Assembly: GCA_023398615.1 (NCBI GenBank)
Contig: JAEWSD010000053.1
Span: 1 to 9,874, forward strand
Direction: 5' to 3'
DNA from: Bacillota bacterium
Lineage (GTDB): Bacteria; Bacillota; Clostridia; Lachnospirales; Lachnospiraceae
Length of the DNA: 9,874 nucleotides
Below are positions 6,923-9,874 of this stretch, piece after piece. Within the stretch, counting starts at the first letter, position 1. Each line of letters begins with the position of its first letter. The position numbers and the translations under genes are program-made. A model generated the notes under the pieces. It had not been told where the DNA came from, did no database searches, and saw nothing but the letters and a program-made list of their open reading frames with translations.

Positions 6923-6954
6923 TTCAGGTGTGAATTAACCCACTCATACCTGAA
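6923..6954 (+). terminator. Stem-loop 14 nt after rpsT
   Basis: TTCAGGTGTGA (6923-6933) pairs with TCATACCTGAA (6944-6954) over 11 bp including one G-U pair, with a 10-nt loop. The tail is TAAAATATAG, without a U-run. It is therefore probably a 3'-end stabilising structure or a weak terminator preceding the stronger hairpin at 6972. Confidence 0.45.
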
Positions 6955-6971
6955 TAAAATATAGCTTAACA

Positions 6972-7042
6972 AAGGGCTGCGCAAGCTTCGGAATATGAAT
7001 TCGTAAAATGTTCATCCATATTTCGAAGCCTGTGCAGCCCTT
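6972..7042. terminator. Long hairpin between convergent rpsT and comFB (bidirectional terminator)
   Basis: A 26-nt left arm (6972-6997, beginning AAGGGCTGC) pairs with a 26-nt right arm (7017-7042, ending GCAGCCCTT) around a 19-nt loop. Read on the plus strand there are 23 Watson-Crick pairs, two G-U pairs and one A-C mismatch. On the minus strand the two G-U pairs become A-C mismatches, so the structure fits rpsT transcription better. Only a short UUAAUU follows on the plus strand. The position between convergent genes supports a terminator role. Confidence 0.65.
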
Positions 7043-7087
7043 AATTGCACTATTTCTTTTCAAAGACGGTATTCCCGTAATCCAATT

Positions 7088-7357
7088 TTATCTTTCATGC
7101 CGCGGATTCTTTGATACAATCTGGATTGCCCTCGCAACCGCCAATAAAATATCAAACTCCTGCTCCGAAGACATTTCACTCATACGTGCGTACAACTCTC
7201 CGGTATTCGATACGACATATTTCGGCGGGAGCTGATTTAAGGCATATGCTACAATGTCGTCGTGGCAGAAATCACATTTGCAGCAATCCAATGTCCCCCA
7301 AACCTCGTCCAGTTTTTTAACTACAATTGCTTCCATAGCATTACGATATTTATTCAT
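7088..7357 (-). CDS. ComFB-domain protein
   Basis: An 89-residue stand-alone protein of the late competence protein ComFB family. The family signature is visible: N-AMEAIVVKKLDEV near the N-terminus, a cysteine cluster CCKCDFC (C25, C26, C28, C31) suggesting metal binding, then DDIVAYALNQLPPKYVVSNTGELY, and a final helix. In Bacillus subtilis comFB lies between the DNA-uptake genes comFA and comFC, but its role there is obscure. ComFB-type proteins elsewhere have been reported to bind cyclic di-nucleotides, so a signalling role is possible. Here no competence genes are nearby; the gene stands alone between rpsT and an amidase gene. The ATG at 7357 is preceded by a purine-rich AGAGGGGGG (7370-7378) at a longish 12-nt spacing. 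The family call is confident, the function open. Confidence 0.88.
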   Translation of the reverse strand: MNKYRNAMEAIVVKKLDEVWGTLDCCKCDFCHDDIVAYALNQLPPKYVVSNTGELYARMSEMSSEQEFDILLAVARAIQIVSKNPRHER

Positions 7358-7438
7358 AATTACTTAAATCCCCCCTCTAGTCGTATATCAAACAGGTAAT
7401 CCCTGCTTCTGTCTGAATGCTTGCCGGTAACGGCATAT

Positions 7439-7466
7439 ATTATAAGACCTAATATAGCATAGTCCA
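7439..7466 (-). promoter_or_regulatory. Candidate promoter of the comFB gene
   Basis: On the minus strand TGGACT (7461-7466, 4 of 6) lies 16 bp before a perfect TATAAT (7439-7444). The leader would be about 75 nt. The upstream half of the promoter is overlapped by the inverted repeat at 7455-7486. Confidence 0.45.
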
Positions 7467-7486
7467 TAACATTTGTAACTATGCTA
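7455..7486. promoter_or_regulatory. 9-bp inverted repeat overlapping the comFB promoter (possible operator)
   Basis: TAGCATAGT (7455-7463) and ACTATGCTA (7478-7486) are perfect arms separated by 14 bp. The left arm spans the -35 edge and spacer of the candidate comFB promoter. The arm spacing would place half-sites about 23 bp apart centre to centre, close to two helical turns, as expected for a dimeric regulator. It could instead form an RNA hairpin only in transcripts reading through. Confidence 0.4.
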
Positions 7487-7630
7487 AATATCCTATATTT
7501 TAGCTTAATTCTTACTATTTCACCAAAAAAAACCGAATTTTTATCCTTTATTCGGAATATTTACTGCAATTTGTCCAAAATATTAAAAGCTTCCTATTTA
7601 CAATTATCCAAAAATAATCGCCGATACCGA

Positions 7631-7659
7631 TACACAAAACAGGAGTCCGTTCATATAAT
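7631..7659 (+). promoter_or_regulatory. Candidate sigma-A promoter of the amidase gene
   Basis: TACACA (7631-7636, 4 of 6) lies 17 bp before a perfect TATAAT (7654-7659). The predicted start near 7666 gives a leader of about 35 nt containing AAGGAG (7679-7684). Confidence 0.55.
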
Positions 7660-7700
7660 GTGAATATAGACTGCTTGCAAGGAGATCGATTCAGCTAATT

Positions 7701-8822
7701 ATGTGTACGAATATAGCCCTACCGATAAAAGATGAAAATGATCCCGTAATTTCGGCGCGTTCCATGGATTATGCCGGAAAGCTTACTACCATAGTTAACC
7801 TGGTACCCCGCGGCCAGGCCTTTCCAGAATTCCATCTCCCCGGAGAAACCCATTGGATAAGTAAATATGGTTTTATCGGTATGGGACATCCCACTCAGGG
7901 AATTCCGATGATACATTATTCGGACGGTCTGAATGAGGCCGGTCTTTCCGCTGCCGCCTTATGGCTCCCGCTCAGCACGTATCCGCACCCTGGGCCGGAT
8001 TCCTCAATACTTTGCAATATAAACCTGGTCGGTTATATTCTGGGGAATTTCCGAAACATCCGGGAAGTTAAGGATGCTCTTTTACATACGGCAATCACGG
8101 ACAGTATACGATCCGGTATATCCGAAAGATTTCCGCTGCACTACATTATAAGTGATGCTTCCGGGGAACACCTTATTGTAGAATTCATAAACGGGGAAAT
8201 GTTTATTCATAAAAATAAATCCGGACTATTGACTAATGAGCCTTCCTATGAATGGCATCTGACGAACCTTGGCAATTATGAAAATCTGAGTATCAAAAAC
8301 AGTTCCAGGATTTTTATGGGTACCGAATTAAACGGCAGCGGCCAGATCGGAAGCCCCGGTGATCCGACACCGGCCTCCCGCTTTGTCCGCGCGGCATTCC
8401 TCCGAAAGACGGCTTTTCATCCTAAAACGATCCGGCAAAGTATCGGATTAGCTCTGCAAATGCTGCAAACCCTGTCAATTCCGAAGGGTACGGTAATAAA
8501 GAATAATTCCGAAAACCAATCCTACCATACTCACTGGTACATTATCAGAGATCATACCAATTGCAGCATTTATTTCTGCACCGCATTTAACAGCAGGTTA
8601 TACGGTATCCATTTAAAGCAACTTAAATTCACGGGTTTGGAGCAAAAGCGTATCAATATCCTGCGGAATGAATGGTATCAGGACATCACGGGCCGATTCG
8701 AACCGATATACGACCTGTGTAGCTTTATCCTGCAAAGCGGCAGCAAATGTTTCATGATATACAGGTCGAAATTAAAAGCTTTTCTTAAAGATATATTCCG
8801 GGATTCCGGTATCAGATTCTGA
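7701..8822 (+). CDS. Choloylglycine hydrolase-family Ntn amidase (bile salt hydrolase/penicillin V acylase-like)
   Basis: A 373-residue linear amide C-N hydrolase. The family uses an N-terminal cysteine, exposed by removal of Met, to hydrolyse amides such as conjugated bile salts, penicillin V or N-acyl homoserine lactones. Family residues in order: C2 (nucleophile, MCTNIAL), R20 and D23 (ARSMDY), N78 (DGLNEAGLS), N179 (LLTNEPSYEWHL) and R227 (GDPTPASRFVRA). The start is fixed by C2. The AAGGAG ribosome binding site (7679-7684) is 16 nt away, unusually far. No signal peptide is visible, so a cytoplasmic location is likely. The core resembles the roughly 320-residue family up to about residue 330; a further 40 or so residues, basic and cysteine-containing, have no obvious counterpart. 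Bile salt versus penicillin or acyl-lactone preference cannot be decided by eye. It is monocistronic, convergent with ribH. Confidence 0.88.
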   Translation: MCTNIALPIKDENDPVISARSMDYAGKLTTIVNLVPRGQAFPEFHLPGETHWISKYGFIGMGHPTQGIPMIHYSDGLNEAGLSAAALWLPLSTYPHPGPDSSILCNINLVGYILGNFRNIREVKDALLHTAITDSIRSGISERFPLHYIISDASGEHLIVEFINGEMFIHKNKSGLLTNEPSYEWHLTNLGNYENLSIKNSSRIFMGTELNGSGQIGSPGDPTPASRFVRAAFLRKTAFHPKTIRQSIGLALQMLQTLSIPKGTVIKNNSENQSYHTHWYIIRDHTNCSIYFCTAFNSRLYGIHLKQLKFTGLEQKRINILRNEWYQDITGRFEPIYDLCSFILQSGSKCFMIYRSKLKAFLKDIFRDSGIRF

Positions 8823-8855
8823 AATATTTCAGGATACCATTACCTGTATGGCCCG

Positions 8856-9323
8856 TTACTGTGCTATCTCACGGATCAGGTTTACCATTTCGATCGCACC
8901 TTCCGCACAGTCATAACCCTTATTTCCAGCTTTTGTGCCCGAGCGTTCGATTGCCTGTTCTATATTTTCCGTGGTCAGAACACCGAACATGATCGGAACT
9001 TCGGATGTTAACGCGGCACTTGCAATTCCTTTCGATACCTCATTGCAGACATATTCATAATGCGATGTCGCACCGCGTATTACGGCACCGAGACAGATAA
9101 CGGCATCATATTTTCCGCTCCCGGCCATCTTTGAGGCAATCAAAGGAATCTCAAATGCACCGGGCACCCAGGCAAGTTCAACATCCTGCTCCCTGACGTT
9201 ATGCCGCTTCAGGCCGTCCAATGCACCCGCTATAAGCTTGGATACGATAAATTCATTGAATCTTGAAGCTACAATTCCTATCCTGATATTTTCAGATACC
9301 AGCTTTCCTTCATATACTTTCAT
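8856..9323 (-). CDS. ribH: 6,7-dimethyl-8-ribityllumazine synthase
   Basis: RibH condenses 5-amino-6-ribitylamino-uracil with 3,4-dihydroxy-2-butanone 4-phosphate to form lumazine, the penultimate step of riboflavin synthesis. The product is 155 aa, the normal length. Motifs: SRFNEFIVSKLIAGALDGL (20-38), WVPGAFEIP (52-60), GAVIRGATSHYEYVCNEV (79-96, with catalytic H88), FGVLTTEN (113-120), and the phosphate-binding end R127 with GTKAGNKG (129-136). The start is the ATG at 9321-9323, which gives the conserved MKVYEGKL N-terminus. A longer reading from a TTG at 9344 lacks a ribosome binding site and is rejected. AAAGG (9337-9341) is the best ribosome binding site but is 13 nt from the ATG and abuts a switchable stem-loop. 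ribBA lies upstream on the same strand, 207 bp away, consistent with a rib operon. Confidence 0.97.
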   Translation of the reverse strand: MKVYEGKLVSENIRIGIVASRFNEFIVSKLIAGALDGLKRHNVREQDVELAWVPGAFEIPLIASKMAGSGKYDAVICLGAVIRGATSHYEYVCNEVSKGIASAALTSEVPIMFGVLTTENIEQAIERSGTKAGNKGYDCAEGAIEMVNLIREIAQ

Positions 9324-9340
9324 ATTAACACACGTACCTT

Positions 9341-9377
9341 TCAATTTTTTGATGACCTATTCAAAAAATTGAATAGG
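9341..9377 (-). promoter_or_regulatory. Two mutually exclusive stem-loops just upstream of ribH
   Basis: Form 1 pairs 9356-9364 with 9369-9377 (arms CCTATTCAA and TTGAATAGG, AAAA loop on the plus strand). Form 2 pairs TCAATTTTTTGA (9341-9352) with TCAAAAAATTGA (9361-9372), a perfect 12-bp stem. Positions 9361-9372 take part in both, so the forms cannot coexist. Form 2 reaches one base into the weak AAAGG site of ribH (9337-9341) and could limit ribosome access. Part of the match is A/T-run driven. Confidence 0.45.
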
Positions 9378-9389
9378 CCTGAATAAAAT

Positions 9390-9414
9390 GGTTGAAAGTG
9401 TTTTTCTTTCAACC
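9390..9414. terminator. 9-bp stem-loop in the ribBA-ribH gap
   Basis: GGTTGAAAG (9390-9398), 7-nt loop, CTTTCAACC (9406-9414). On the minus strand it is followed by AUUUUAUUC, a weak U-rich tail, so partial termination between ribBA and ribH is possible. The arms match those of the hairpin at 5313-5343. Confidence 0.45.
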
Positions 9415-9429
9415 TAACACCCATTGGCG

Positions 9430-9469
9430 GGCTGCTGCAAAACTCATAATTAAGAGTTTTGCAGCAGCC
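9430..9469. terminator. 16-bp perfect stem-loop in the ribBA-ribH gap
   Basis: GGCTGCTGCAAAACTC (9430-9445) pairs perfectly with GAGTTTTGCAGCAGCC (9454-9469) around an 8-nt loop. It lies 61 bp past the ribBA stop. The T-rich tail (UCAUUCCUUUCUUUUAUU) is on the plus strand, the wrong side for ribBA, with no plus-strand gene seen to terminate except read-through from the amidase gene. On the minus strand it may act as a processing or stability element. Confidence 0.55.
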
Positions 9470-9530
9470 TCATTCCTTTCTTTTATTAGATTTTTCTTCA
9501 ACTTTCCCGGTATAGTGCCTTTTTACCGCA

Positions 9531-9874
9531 TTACCGGTAATTTAACAGATGCCCCATCTTCTCCTGTTTGGTTTTCAGATAAAAAATATCATACTCATTC
9601 GCCTGTACCTGTATGGGAACCCGGCCCGTGATATCCAGTCCGAAGCCGGCCAGGCCATATATTTTCTGCGGATTATTGGTCATCAGGCGCATTGTCTTAA
9701 CCCCCAAATCACACAGAATCTGGGCTCCGATATAGTACTCCCGCAGACCCTCCTCAAAGCCAAGCGCAAGATTGGCCTGTACCGTATCCATGCCGGCATC
9801 CTGAAGCTCGTAAGCCCGCAGCTTATTGATCAGCCCGATTCCGCGCCCTTCCTGCCGCATATAGAGAAGAATTC
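9531..9874 (-). CDS. ribBA: GTP cyclohydrolase II, C-terminal part (probably bifunctional RibBA; partial)
   Basis: This is the last 114 or so residues of a gene entering from the right edge. The readable start is ILLYMRQEGRGIGLINKLRAY, the GTP cyclohydrolase II core motif. TNNPQKIYGLAGFGLDITGRVP follows, and the protein ends KMGHLLNYR. GTP cyclohydrolase II opens the GTP ring to give the pyrimidine precursor of riboflavin. In Firmicutes this domain is normally fused behind DHBP synthase (RibB) as RibBA, which supplies both substrates that converge on RibH. The zinc-binding cysteines and any RibB domain lie outside the window, so the fusion is inferred from the family and the ribH neighbour. 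Confidence 0.93.
   Translation of the reverse strand, partial: ILLYMRQEGRGIGLINKLRAYELQDAGMDTVQANLALGFEEGLREYYIGAQILCDLGVKTMRLMTNNPQKIYGLAGFGLDITGRVPIQVQANEYDIFYLKTKQEKMGHLLNYR

Larger units (their letters stand above)
7358..7700. other. 343-bp regulatory intergenic region between divergent comFB and amidase genes
   Basis: AT-rich, with no credible ORF: a 60-codon frame at 7481-7663 has no family resemblance and no ribosome binding site. It holds divergent candidate promoters (7439-7466 minus, 7631-7659 plus), a 9-bp inverted repeat (7455-7486), and a small stem CCGAAT/ATTCGG (7533-7538, 7550-7555). Nothing else is recognisable. Confidence 0.6.

Noticed and set aside
7481..7663. 60-codon frame in the comFB-amidase intergenic region
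   Set aside because: It has AT-rich composition, no ribosome binding site, spans the candidate amidase promoter, and resembles no family.
8823..8855. Possible terminator between the convergent amidase and ribH genes
   Set aside because: The 33-bp gap offers only a 4-bp CAGG/CCTG stem and no U-tract.
9324..9344. Seven-residue N-terminal extension of RibH from a TTG
   Set aside because: It has no ribosome binding site, and the ATG at 9323 gives the standard RibH N-terminus and length.

Overview
The window looks like chromosomal core sequence of a spore-forming Clostridia species, most likely a Lachnospiraceae-type anaerobe. The main evidence is the block rpsT / gpr - spoIIP - lepA - hemW, a conserved Firmicutes neighbourhood whose gpr and spoIIP genes exist only in endospore formers. 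Strong GGAGG-type ribosome binding sites and moderate-to-low GC agree with this. The family-level placement is inference; no marker in the window settles the species.

Layout, left to right. Positions 1-139 hold the 5' end of hemW (minus). A divergent promoter region follows, then a membrane-anchored beta-lactamase-fold serine hydrolase (340-1812, plus). It is wedged between hemW and lepA and points against both sporulation-block genes. lepA (1809-3614), spoIIP (3883-5298) and gpr (5452-6393) all run on the minus strand. A compact structured 153-bp element, bounded by imperfect inverted repeats and a perfect 8-bp direct repeat, lies between spoIIP and lepA and touches the spoIIP stop codon. 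rpsT (6645-6908, plus) diverges from gpr and uses a TTG start behind a hairpin leader. A large terminator-like hairpin separates rpsT from a convergent small ComFB-domain gene (7088-7357, minus). Next comes a 343-bp regulatory intergenic region, then a choloylglycine-hydrolase-family Ntn amidase (7701-8822, plus). The right end carries the riboflavin genes ribH (8856-9323) and the 3' end of ribBA (9531-9874), both minus, separated by 207 bp containing three consecutive stem-loops.

How the genes relate. SpoIIP is a sporulation peptidoglycan hydrolase, and Gpr degrades small acid-soluble spore proteins during germination; they act at opposite ends of the spore cycle. LepA and S20 belong to translation. 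RibBA and RibH supply two successive inputs to riboflavin synthesis. The serine hydrolase, the ComFB protein and the choloylglycine-hydrolase-like enzyme look like individually transcribed accessory genes, each with its own candidate promoter.

I see no CRISPR array, tRNA, rRNA, prophage or clear new multi-gene system. The most promising unexplained signals are non-coding: the 153-bp element with its apparent target-site duplication, the mutually exclusive stem-loops just in front of ribH, and inverted repeats overlapping the candidate promoters of the serine hydrolase and comFB genes.
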